This document shows positions 1 through 7,950 of a stretch of DNA of 64,000 nt, piece after piece (position 1 is the stretch's first letter; each line of letters starts with the position of its first letter). The notes under the pieces were generated by a model. The model searched no databases. It saw only the letters and a list, made by a program, of their open reading frames with translations, and was not told the DNA's origin. Position numbers and translations under genes: made by a program. Source of the stretch: an uncultured Roseiflexaceae bacterium. GTDB lineage: Bacteria; Chloroflexota; Chloroflexia; Chloroflexales; Roseiflexaceae. The stretch spans positions 1-64,000 of the forward strand of contig CALKHR010000050.1 of NCBI GenBank assembly GCA_937988885.1, written 5' to 3'.

Positions 1-1789
1 GCGCGTCGGCGGTGATCTTCTTGCTCAGGTCGCCCGTCGCGATCGCCGTCGAAACTTCCGCAATGTTACGCACCTGCGACGTGAGGTTGTTCGCCATCAG
101 GTTCACGTTGTCGGTCAGGTCCTTCCACGTGCCCGCCACACCGCTCACCGTCGCCTGCCCGCCCAACTTGCCCTCGGTGCCCACCTCGCGGGCCACGCGC
201 GTCACCTCCGATGCGAACGAGTTCAACTGGTCCACCATCGTGTTGATGGTGTTCTTCAGCTCCAGAATCTCGCCCTGCGCGTCGGCGGTGATCTTCTTGC
301 TCAGGTCGCCCGTCGCGATCGCCGTCGAAACCTCCGCGATGTTACGCACCTGTCCGGTCAGGTTCGAGGCCATCAGGTTTACGTTGTCGGTCAGGTCCTT
401 CCAGGTGCCCGCCACGCCCTCCACCGCCGCTTGGCCGCCCAACTTGCCCTCGGTGCCCACTTCACGGGCCACGCGCGTCACCTCCGATGCGAACGAGTTC
501 AACTGGTCCACCATCGTGTTGATGGTGTTCTTCAGCTCCAGAATCTCGCCCCGCGCATCGGCGGTGATCTTCTTGCTCAAGTCGCCCGTCGCGATCGCGG
601 TCGAGACCTCCGCGATGTTGCGCACCTGTCCGGTCAGGTTCGAGGCCATCAAGTTCACGTTGTCGGTCAGGTCCTTCCACGTGCCCGCCACACCTTCCAC
701 CGCCGCTTGGCCGCCCAACTTGCCCTCGGTGCCCACCTCACGGGCCACGCGCGTCACCTCCGATGCGAACGAGTTCAGCCGATCGACCATCGTGTTGATG
801 GTGCTCTTCAGCTCCAGAATCTCGCCCTGTGCGTCGGCGGTGATCTTCTTGCTCAGGTCACCCGTCGCGATCGCGGTCGAAACCTCCGCGATGTTACGCA
901 CCTGTCCGGTCAGGTTCGACGCCATCAGGTTCACGTTGTCGGTCAGGTCCTTCCAGGTGCCCGCCACACCCTCCACCGCCGCTTGGCCGCCCAACTTGCC
1001 CTCGGTGCCCACTTCACGGGCCACGCGCGTCACCTCCGACGCGAACGAGTTCAGCCGATCGACCATCGTGTTGATGGTGCTCTTCAGCTCCAGAATCTCG
1101 CCCTGTGCGTCGGCAGTGATCTTCTTGCTCAGGTCGCCCGTCGCGATCGCCGTCGAGACCTCCGCGATGTTGCGCACCTGCCCGGTCAGGTTCGAGGCCA
1201 TCAGGTTCACGTTGTCGGTCAGGTCCTTCCAGGTGCCCGCCACGCCGCGAACTTTGGCTTGGCCGCCCAGTTTGCCCTCGGTGCCCACCTCGCGGGCCAC
1301 GCGCGTCACCTCCGATGCGAACAGGTTGAGTTGATCGACCATGGTGTTGACGATGGTGGCGGTGCGCAAAAATTCGCCTTGCAGCGGACGATTGTCGATC
1401 TGCAGGGGGATGCTTTGCGAGAGGTCGCCGTGCGCCACCGCGCCGATCACCCGCGCCATTTCGGTCGTCGGCTGCGCGAGGTCGGTCACAAGCGAGTTGA
1501 TCGACTCGATCTGCTGCGCCCACGCGCCCCGAGCCTCTGGCACGTTGATGCGCTGGTTGATGCGGCCATCTTTGCCGACCATTTTGCTCACGTGAGCATA
1601 TTCTTCTGTGGTGCGCTGATGGAGATCGATGATATCGTTGAGGGTATCGGCAATTTTGCCAGCCAGACCTGTCTGTTCGATAGGCATGCGAACTGAGAAA
1701 TCGCCTTTTTTGATTGCCTGTAACACCTGGAGGAGCATCTGCGGCTGCAATGAATCGTTAACTGTTTGGTCAGATGCGTTTGTGAGCAT
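1..1789 (-). CDS. Multi-HAMP sensor protein, probable (hybrid) histidine kinase, 3' end off the window
   Basis: Start ATG at 1789 has GGAG seven bases upstream. The 596 visible codons contain no membrane segment or signal peptide, so the protein looks cytoplasmic. Residues 1-150 are divergent HAMP-like segments; beyond that a 92-residue unit repeats at an exact 276-bp spacing (anchor points near 1313, 1037, 761, 485 and 209). Each unit contains GDLSKKIT followed by EILELKSTINTMVDRLNSF, the HAMP AS1/AS2 pattern. Tandem poly-HAMP regions of this kind are known from Nik1-type hybrid kinases, where they relay osmotic or stress signals; the kinase core would lie beyond the left edge and is not seen here. 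A poly-HAMP chemoreceptor-like protein is the alternative. Confidence 0.85.
   Translation of the reverse strand, partial: MLTNASDQTVNDSLQPQMLLQVLQAIKKGDFSVRMPIEQTGLAGKIADTLNDIIDLHQRTTEEYAHVSKMVGKDGRINQRINVPEARGAWAQQIESINSLVTDLAQPTTEMARVIGAVAHGDLSQSIPLQIDNRPLQGEFLRTATIVNTMVDQLNLFASEVTRVAREVGTEGKLGGQAKVRGVAGTWKDLTDNVNLMASNLTGQVRNIAEVSTAIATGDLSKKITADAQGEILELKSTINTMVDRLNSFASEVTRVAREVGTEGKLGGQAAVEGVAGTWKDLTDNVNLMASNLTGQVRNIAEVSTAIATGDLSKKITADAQGEILELKSTINTMVDRLNSFASEVTRVAREVGTEGKLGGQAAVEGVAGTWKDLTDNVNLMASNLTGQVRNIAEVSTAIATGDLSKKITADARGEILELKNTINTMVDQLNSFASEVTRVAREVGTEGKLGGQAAVEGVAGTWKDLTDNVNLMASNLTGQVRNIAEVSTAIATGDLSKKITADAQGEILELKNTINTMVDQLNSFASEVTRVAREVGTEGKLGGQATVSGVAGTWKDLTDNVNLMANNLTSQVRNIAEVSTAIATGDLSKKITADA
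209..1318 (-). repeat. Tandem 276-bp coding repeats (HAMP pairs)
   Basis: Successive units starting near 209, 485, 761 and 1037 are almost identical at the DNA level, differing mainly at synonymous or conservative positions (for example AACTGG versus AGCCGA after GAGTTC). The boundary unit near 1313 is more diverged. Exact spacing and near identity suggest recent unit duplication or gene conversion inside the gene. Confidence 0.9.
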
Positions 1790-2081
1790 GACAGTTCTCC
1801 TAACAAACTAGGTCAGGCGGCATATTCTCAAAGTAACTTGGGGCATAGCACGGATGCATGGCATGGGAAGGCTTTATCATGCGTCAATATGGCTTTCTAA
1901 TCGAGGTGAATAATAGGAGGGTTAATAATCAATAGAAAAACTTCAGAACAGAAGTAAGCAAGATATATGCCATCCAACCTGGCATATGCCGTCGTTTAAA
2001 AAGATTATTCGCCGAACGATGAAAGGGCGCGCTGCTATTGCATAGGTAGGAATATGGCGAAGCGGCGAGCAACAAGAAAGA
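1790..2081. other. Intergenic region upstream of the multi-HAMP gene
   Basis: AT-rich spacer between the start of the multi-HAMP gene and the terminator of the L,D-transpeptidase gene; it should hold the kinase promoter. An inverted repeat ATATGCCA (1965-1972) / TGGCATAT (1980-1987) with a 7-base loop is visible and could be an operator. No convincing coding region was found. Confidence 0.5.
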
Positions 2082-2107
2082 AACCTCGACGCTGACACGT
2101 CAAGGTT
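2082..2107 (-). terminator. Rho-independent terminator after the L,D-transpeptidase gene
   Basis: Read on the minus strand, AACCTTGACG pairs with CGTCGAGGTT (10 bp, one G-U) around a 6-base loop, followed by TCTTTCTTG. It lies about 30 bases beyond the stop codon of the minus-strand gene. Confidence 0.7.
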
Positions 2108-2135
2108 TCGAGGCAGAAAAAAGGGAGAGAGGGTT

Positions 2136-3341
2136 TTAGTAGGTGACTCGCACCGTGGTGCCGACGGGTGTCCAGTCGTACAGCCAAGCCGCCGCATCCA
2201 AAGGCAAGTTCACGCAGCCGTGCGAGGGGCGCGCACCCGTACCGAACAGGTTGTGCCAATAGGTGCCATGCAAAGCGACCCCACCCACAAAGTACATCAC
2301 GTGCGGCACGTTCGGCACGACCCACGGCACGCCATTATCGACACCGCGCATGGTCTGTTTTTGTAGCTTGTAGTAGACCGAGAATGTGCCAGTTGGCGTA
2401 TTCATGCCATCGCGGCCCGTGGCCACCGGGGCATCGAACACCTGCTTGCCGTTCTCGAAGGCGTAGAGCCATTGCTGTGTGAGATTGACAACGATATACT
2501 TTTCGCTCGTAGCAGCCTGCTCCTGCGATCGCGGCGCCGGCGGCGTCGAGTTGGCGGGGGCCTGCCGTGGCGCGGGTGTGGGTGTGGGCGGCACAGGCGT
2601 GGGTGGCGCTGGCGTGGGTGTTGGCGGCACCAAGGGACCAGTCTGTGCAGGGCGTGTCGGCGGTGGGCCTGCCGTTTCGGCACCCCAGTTCGCAACCGGG
2701 CTGACATCAATGCCGTACATCAGCGCCAACGGCAAACCAAGGTCGCTCACAACGATCGACTGGCTGGGATCGGCTGGTTTGGGCACACGCTCCAGCCGAG
2801 CGCGCTCGAAATACTGCACCTGCCGCTGGCCGTTGGGCGTCTGCTCCCACAGCGCCTCGCTGATCGGCGCACCGAAGATCGGCTCGCCGCCGTTCTCCTG
2901 CCAGAAGGCCAGGAACGGCGCACGCAACGTGTGTTTGGTGGAGCTAAAGCGCAATTCGTTGGTGGTGGCGCGTCGTTTGGGCGCCGGAGGAAACTCGCGG
3001 AACAGCATCACGCTGTATTCGGCGGCGACCATGCCCACGCGCACTTCGGTGACACCAGTCGACGGAACGACGAATGTCTCCAGCCGACTTTTGGTGAAGT
3101 ACTGGATGATCTGCCCATCGGACTCGAAAGCTTCGGTGACGGGCAGGCCAAGCAGACGCTCGCCATCGTGTTCGCGCCAAAAGCTCAGAAAACCGTAGGC
3201 ATCGGTGAGGTGATGGCCCGTGGCGGGGAAATACAGCGCGCTCGATTGCGCATTGGTGCGCGGGACCAAGAAACTAGCGAACAACAACAGCACCATCAGC
3301 GGCAAGAATGTCATGCGAATCAATCCGTGAGCTCTCTGCAT
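2136..3341 (-). CDS. Secreted L,D-transpeptidase (YkuD domain) with paired N-terminal repeat domains
   Basis: A 401-residue exported protein expected to crosslink or anchor peptidoglycan. The start at 3341 follows GGAGGA by six bases; an upstream in-frame start lacks this site. A signal peptide with hydrophobic core FLPLMVLLLFASFLV ends near NAQSS. Two related roughly 75-residue units follow, both with an F..FW...GGE/GER..G.P..EA pattern and a Q-YF...RLE tail. A Pro/Thr/Ala-rich linker (residues about 235-280) leads to the YkuD domain, whose active site HGT...GARPSHGCVNL contains the catalytic Cys. The paired units resemble uncharacterised extracellular repeats common in Chloroflexota cell-surface proteins (inference). 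The gene stands alone with its own terminator. Confidence 0.9.
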   Translation of the reverse strand: MQRAHGLIRMTFLPLMVLLLFASFLVPRTNAQSSALYFPATGHHLTDAYGFLSFWREHDGERLLGLPVTEAFESDGQIIQYFTKSRLETFVVPSTGVTEVRVGMVAAEYSVMLFREFPPAPKRRATTNELRFSSTKHTLRAPFLAFWQENGGEPIFGAPISEALWEQTPNGQRQVQYFERARLERVPKPADPSQSIVVSDLGLPLALMYGIDVSPVANWGAETAGPPPTRPAQTGPLVPPTPTPAPPTPVPPTPTPAPRQAPANSTPPAPRSQEQAATSEKYIVVNLTQQWLYAFENGKQVFDAPVATGRDGMNTPTGTFSVYYKLQKQTMRGVDNGVPWVVPNVPHVMYFVGGVALHGTYWHNLFGTGARPSHGCVNLPLDAAAWLYDWTPVGTTVRVTY

Positions 3342-3397
3342 TAAGGTTCCTCCGCTGATCAATGTGTGTTGTTCTCACAATTTCTTAACGGGATAAA

Positions 3398-3431
3398 AAG
3401 GTTACATGGCATCAGGACGCCATGTAATCTT
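3398..3431. promoter_or_regulatory. 13-bp inverted repeat upstream of the L,D-transpeptidase gene
   Basis: TTACATGGC (3402-3410) and GCCATGTAA (3419-3427) are perfect complements around an 8-base loop, and pairing extends to 3398/3431 with one G-U. It lies 57 bases upstream of the transpeptidase start inside an otherwise featureless 330-bp divergent spacer. It may be an operator or a weak bidirectional terminator. Confidence 0.5.
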
Positions 3432-3674
3432 GTATTCGATTATAACGATGAATAGGTGCTTGTCAAGGGTTTTATGGCATGAACACCCATTTTTCTTAGA
3501 AAACGTTTGAAATTCGTTTCGCGATACGTTTGACATATTTGTGGGGAATGGCTGGGATATAATCGTCTTGTAGCAAGTTGGGCTTGACACCGCGATAGTG
3601 TCTAACTTACACTCAATACATTCTACAGCGTATGAAGAAGCCATTCGATCTGAGAGGATATTGAGAGGTGCTGC

Positions 3675-5369
3675 ATGCCAACACCGCGAAGCGCGTTGAT
3701 CGGGATGATGGTTATCTTGGTGTTTCTGGCGGCCTGCAACGGCAGTCCCGTATCCACGCCCGAGCCGATGCCCGAGCCAACACTTCCTATGCCGAGCATT
3801 GCCGTGTCTCCCACGCCAGAGTCCACCAGCGACGCCCCCGCCAATACCCTGCGCTGGTCTATCGAGGGGTTAAGCGATCTGGTCACGGTCGATCCGGCGC
3901 ATTCGGGCGACGCCCCGACTAACACGGTGATCAACCTGATCTTCGGCGGATTGGTGCGCTTCAACGAACGGCTTGAGGTTGTGCCCGACGGCGCCTCGGA
4001 TTGGAAGGTCAGCGATGATGGGATGGTCTACACCTTCACGATCCGCGAGAACCTGAAGTTCGGCGATGGCTCGCCCGTCACCGCCGACGATTTCGTGTTC
4101 TCGTTCAACCGCGCCATGTCGCCGGACGTTGGCGCGTTCGCGGCATCCGCGCACTTCGGGCATATCGTCGGCGCAGACGAGGTGATGAGCGGGCAGGCCG
4201 TCGAGGCCAGCGGCATCAAGGCGCTCGACGAGCGAACGCTGGAGATCACGCTCGACAGCCCGATCGCGTACTTCCTCTCGCTGCTGACCTTCCCGGATAT
4301 GGCCGTGGTGCCGCGCACGCTCTTGGCCACCAACAGCGATTGGCGCGATGTCGCTTTTGGCAGCGGCCCGTACCGCATCAAGGAGTGGAAGCGGGGCGAA
4401 TCGGTGCTGCTTGAGGCGAACGAGCATTACTGGCAGGGCGTGCCAGGTGTTCAGTACATCCTGATGCCCTTCAACCCCAACAGCGAGGCAGCCTACGAGA
4501 GCTACGAACGGGGCGAATTGGACATTATGGGTAGCCAGCAGAACCCAGTGCCTAGCACGATGATCGCTCGCGCCCAGCAGTCGCCCGATTTCCGCTCGTC
4601 GGCGTCGCTCGCCACGCGCTACGTTGGCTTCAACCAGCGCATCGCGCCGTTCGATAATCTCGATGTGCGGCGGGCCTTCGCGCTCGCGATCGACAAGACC
4701 CAACTGGCCGAACAGGTGCTCGATGGGCAGGTGGTGCCAGCCGACCGGATTCTGCCGAAGGGCCTGCAAGGCAGCCAGTTGCCGATCCGTCCGCTCACCT
4801 TCAACGCCGCAGCGGCGCGAGCGGCGCTCGCAAAGGCTGGCTACGAAGATCCCAGCACCTTCCCACCAGTGACGCTCACCTACGGCCTCGAAGGCGATAA
4901 CCAGCGCGTCGCCGAGGCGCTGCAGCAGATGTGGCAGGAGCATCTCAACATCACCGTTACGCTCGAAGGGCTAGAGCTCACGGCGTTCAGCAAGCGCCTG
5001 GATACCACCTACACGGACCCCGAACAGGGCTTGCAGTTCTACTACAGCATTTGGGGCGCGGATTATCCCGACCCGCACAATTTCCTCTCCCTCTTGCTGC
5101 GCACAGATCAGCCAAACAACAACGGCCACTACTCCAACGAGCAGTTCGACCGCCTCACGCTGGAGGCCGATAAATTGGGGCGGCGCTCCGATATCGAGCG
5201 ACGCCTGCAACTCTACAATCAGGCCGAGCAGATCGCGATCGACGAAGTCGCGTGGTTGCCCGTGTTCTACCCGAAGTTCAGCGTGATGGTGCATCCCCGC
5301 GTCCAGGGCATCAGCTCCACGCCACAAGGGCTGATCGTGAACGATTGGAGCCAACTGCGCCTACAGTAG
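3675..5369 (+). CDS. Peptide/solute ABC transporter substrate-binding lipoprotein (SBP family 5)
   Basis: A 564-residue family 5 extracellular solute-binding protein (OppA/DppA type). The N-terminus has a hydrophobic stretch ending in the lipobox LAAC, giving a membrane-anchored lipoprotein, followed by a Pro-rich tether. Typical family patterns follow: LRWSIEGLSDLVTVDPAHSG, FTIRENLKFGDGSPVTADDF and a late YPDPHNFLSLLL segment. The ATG at 3675 has GAGAGG upstream. No permease or ATPase genes adjoin it, so transport partners are encoded elsewhere. The ligand cannot be told from sequence; oligopeptides are the usual substrate of the family. A strong terminator follows the stop codon. Confidence 0.92.
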   Translation: MPTPRSALIGMMVILVFLAACNGSPVSTPEPMPEPTLPMPSIAVSPTPESTSDAPANTLRWSIEGLSDLVTVDPAHSGDAPTNTVINLIFGGLVRFNERLEVVPDGASDWKVSDDGMVYTFTIRENLKFGDGSPVTADDFVFSFNRAMSPDVGAFAASAHFGHIVGADEVMSGQAVEASGIKALDERTLEITLDSPIAYFLSLLTFPDMAVVPRTLLATNSDWRDVAFGSGPYRIKEWKRGESVLLEANEHYWQGVPGVQYILMPFNPNSEAAYESYERGELDIMGSQQNPVPSTMIARAQQSPDFRSSASLATRYVGFNQRIAPFDNLDVRRAFALAIDKTQLAEQVLDGQVVPADRILPKGLQGSQLPIRPLTFNAAAARAALAKAGYEDPSTFPPVTLTYGLEGDNQRVAEALQQMWQEHLNITVTLEGLELTAFSKRLDTTYTDPEQGLQFYYSIWGADYPDPHNFLSLLLRTDQPNNNGHYSNEQFDRLTLEADKLGRRSDIERRLQLYNQAEQIAIDEVAWLPVFYPKFSVMVHPRVQGISSTPQGLIVNDWSQLRLQ

Positions 5370-5404
5370 CGAGTTGTCCACATGCAAAGCGAAAATTATT
5401 ATGT

Positions 5405-5439
5405 GAAGTTGAGGTAGGTTTGTGACCTGCCTCAACTTC
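5405..5439 (+). terminator. Terminator after the substrate-binding protein gene
   Basis: GAAGTTGAGGTAGGT (5405-5419) pairs with ACCTGCCTCAACTTC (5425-5439), 15 bp with one wobble and a 5-base loop, followed by ATCTTTACC. Confidence 0.8.
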
Positions 5440-6012
5440 ATCTTTACCAATCGCGTTAGATTTCTATCACACTTCATTTACTCATTTTTAAGACGAATGT
5501 GGCATTAGAATCCCCAATCCGCCCGTCTCATCAACGGCACAACGGGGTTTCAGGGCCTTCAACATCGCCCCACGATGCGCCCAAATTCCCGTTCTAGTGT
5601 TATACTGCCAGTAGTATCGCTGGTCACTTCATCAAATTGTGAGATCCAATACCTCTTGGATCTGCCTACGAGCGAGATGAGACGCCGCTGCTCCATCCTT
5701 CTCTACCTCATCTCCGCAAGTAAACCGACATAGCATGGCCGCTGTTTGACCCCATGCATTGCCGCACCAGAAATGCGATGCGCATCCACGCGCCGCATTC
5801 TTGATGGTGTCATCGCAAGTCTCCCTGCGCGTTAACGACGCGATTGAATCGACAGGGCTGTGCTACCCGCGCGTCAACGCTGACCTATACACCAGCGATG
5901 GTTGTACCTGAGCAGGCCGAGCATCGGCCTGAACTTCGGGCTTAACTTCACGTGAACGCAATTCTGTGGTGTGAGGAATGCTGTATGTTGAGCAAGAGAA
6001 AGAGGTATGCAC
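5440..6012. other. Long intergenic spacer
   Basis: No gene recognised. An inverted repeat AGATCCAA (5642-5649) / TTGGATCT (5656-5663) is visible. The promoter of the downstream stress-domain/glycosyltransferase gene should lie here, but no unambiguous -35/-10 pair was identified. Confidence 0.4.
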
Positions 6013-7884
6013 ATGAACCAGCCGAATCTCGGCGAGCGCGTAGCACAACCGACATCCGGGCAGTATTTGGTCCTGATGCCGATTCTTGATATTGGCGAAG
6101 CACAGCGGCTGCTCCCAATAGCCACCGCCGTTACCCGGCATCACAAAGGCAAATTGGTATTGTTGAGTGTTGTGGTCGTACCGCCCGATCAGCCATTGAG
6201 CGATGGCATGCTAGAGGCCCGACGCATCCGCGCGGAACTCGACGCCATCCCAAGCTTCAACAGCGACGACGGCTCGATCCACCTGATCGTCAATGTTGCG
6301 TATTCGCTCACCGAAGGAATCCGCACCGCCACCGAGGAACAACAGGCCAACCTGATCATCCTCGGCTGGCAGGCCAACACCTCCTCGCCGGAGCGCCTGT
6401 TCGGCCCACCGATCGACGAACTGCTGCGCCAGCCGCCCTGCGACATCGCCGTGGCCCGCCTGCACCCCGACCAAAGCTGGAAGCGCGTGCTACTGCCCGT
6501 GCGCGGCGGTCCGCACACGCCGCTGGCCGCACACATGGCCTTGGCGCTGGCCGAGAGTAACGACGCCTCGATCACGGTGCTCTACGCCTCCGACCCGCGC
6601 CAACACGATAACCAAGCCGCCCGCGATAGCCTGAGTTCGTTGCGCACCATGCCGCGCGTCGATAACTGGATCGAGCGCTCCATTCCCGTCGAGCAGGCCA
6701 TTCTGGCCGAGGCGCCCGAGCACCAACTGCTGATCCTCGGTGTGACCGGGCGACGCAGCGATCCCGAAGGGCCGATCGGGCCGCTCGCTGATCACATCTT
6801 GCGCCGATCGCCCGCCAGCGTCGTTCTGGTGCGGCACCGCATGGCGCAAGCCGAAGAACAAGCTCAGCAGATCTGGCAGCAGCAGCGCGACCTCTCGGCC
6901 ATGGTTGATCGGTGGTTCGCCGAGAACACCTTCAGCAGCGCGGAGTTCGAGGATGTGCAGCGACTGGTCACGCTCAAGCAGCAACAGGGCTTGCGGCTCA
7001 GCCTCGGGTTACCCGCCCTCAACGAAGAAGCGACGGTCGGCGAGATCATCTCGATCATCAAGCGCTCGCTGATGGAGGAGGTGCCGCTGCTCGATGAACT
7101 GATCCTGATCGACAGCGGCTCGCAGGATCGAACATGCGAGATCGCCCGACAACTCGGCATCCCCGTCTATCAACATCAACAGATCCTGCCCCAATACGGC
7201 TCGTTCGTCGGCAAGGGCGAGGCGCTCTGGAAGAGCCTGCACGTGCTCACCGGCGACATCGTGGCGTGGGTCGATACGGATATCCGCAACTTCCACCCGC
7301 GCTTCGTCTACGGCCTATTTGGGCCGCTGCTGCGCGAGCCGAATCTGGTGTACTGCAAAGGCTTCTACCGCCGCCCGCTGCGCCAGGGCGAGATGCTGGT
7401 GGAGGCTGGCGGCTGGCGCGTCACCGAGCTGATGGCTCGCCCACTGCTGAACCTGTTCTACCCGGAGTTATCGGGCTTCCTGCAGCCGCTGGCGGGCGAA
7501 TACGCCGCACGCCGCTCAGCGATCGAGTCGATCCCGTTTTTCAGCGGCTACGGCGTCGAAACCGGCATGCTGATCGACCTGCTGGAGCGCTACGGCCTCG
7601 GCACACTCGCCCAAGTCGATCTGCAGCAGCGCATCCACCGCAACCAAGAGTTGCTACCGCTCTCGAAGATGTCGTTTGCGATCGCCCAGGTGGTGCTGCG
7701 ACGCCTCGAACAGCGCCAACGGGTGCGCTTGCTTGAGCCTGTCAACCAAAACATGAAGCTCATTCGCTACGCCGAAAACGACGGATTCCAGCTCGATCTG
7801 CGCGAGATTCGTGACCACGAACGCCCGCCGATCATCACGATCCCGGAATACCGCCTCCAACGTAGCCGCCGCTCTGAGAGTTAG
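6013..7884 (+). CDS. Fusion of two universal-stress domains with glucosyl-3-phosphoglycerate synthase
   Basis: A 623-residue protein. The ATG at 6013 is preferred over the one at 6007 because AGAGG lies seven bases before it. Residues about 15-150 and 155-277 are two Usp-like alpha/beta domains; the second has a nucleotide-loop-like GVTGRRSDPEGPIGP, close to the G-2x-G-9x-G pattern. From about 325 to 600 the sequence matches GpgS (GT81): LPALNEEATVGEI, LIDSGSQDRT (367 on) and the metal/UDP-sugar motif WVDTDIRNF (DTD at 421-423). GpgS makes glucosyl-3-phosphoglycerate from NDP-glucose and 3-phosphoglycerate, the first step to the compatible solute glucosylglycerate. The downstream GH13_18 gene supports this. 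GpgS enzymes are usually about 300-330 residues without Usp domains. Confidence 0.88.
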   Translation: MNQPNLGERVAQPTSGQYLVLMPILDIGEAQRLLPIATAVTRHHKGKLVLLSVVVVPPDQPLSDGMLEARRIRAELDAIPSFNSDDGSIHLIVNVAYSLTEGIRTATEEQQANLIILGWQANTSSPERLFGPPIDELLRQPPCDIAVARLHPDQSWKRVLLPVRGGPHTPLAAHMALALAESNDASITVLYASDPRQHDNQAARDSLSSLRTMPRVDNWIERSIPVEQAILAEAPEHQLLILGVTGRRSDPEGPIGPLADHILRRSPASVVLVRHRMAQAEEQAQQIWQQQRDLSAMVDRWFAENTFSSAEFEDVQRLVTLKQQQGLRLSLGLPALNEEATVGEIISIIKRSLMEEVPLLDELILIDSGSQDRTCEIARQLGIPVYQHQQILPQYGSFVGKGEALWKSLHVLTGDIVAWVDTDIRNFHPRFVYGLFGPLLREPNLVYCKGFYRRPLRQGEMLVEAGGWRVTELMARPLLNLFYPELSGFLQPLAGEYAARRSAIESIPFFSGYGVETGMLIDLLERYGLGTLAQVDLQQRIHRNQELLPLSKMSFAIAQVVLRRLEQRQRVRLLEPVNQNMKLIRYAENDGFQLDLREIRDHERPPIITIPEYRLQRSRRSES

Positions 7885-7950
7885 CCGATAATGCGCCAAC
7901 GGTTCCGTGGACAACTCCACGGAACTACGGCGCTGTGAAAGGAGCCACCA

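Noticed and set aside
12..1696. Long plus-strand open frames over the HAMP array
   Set aside because: They are antisense frames kept open by the regular codon use of the repeated minus-strand gene; their translations only mirror the repeat period.
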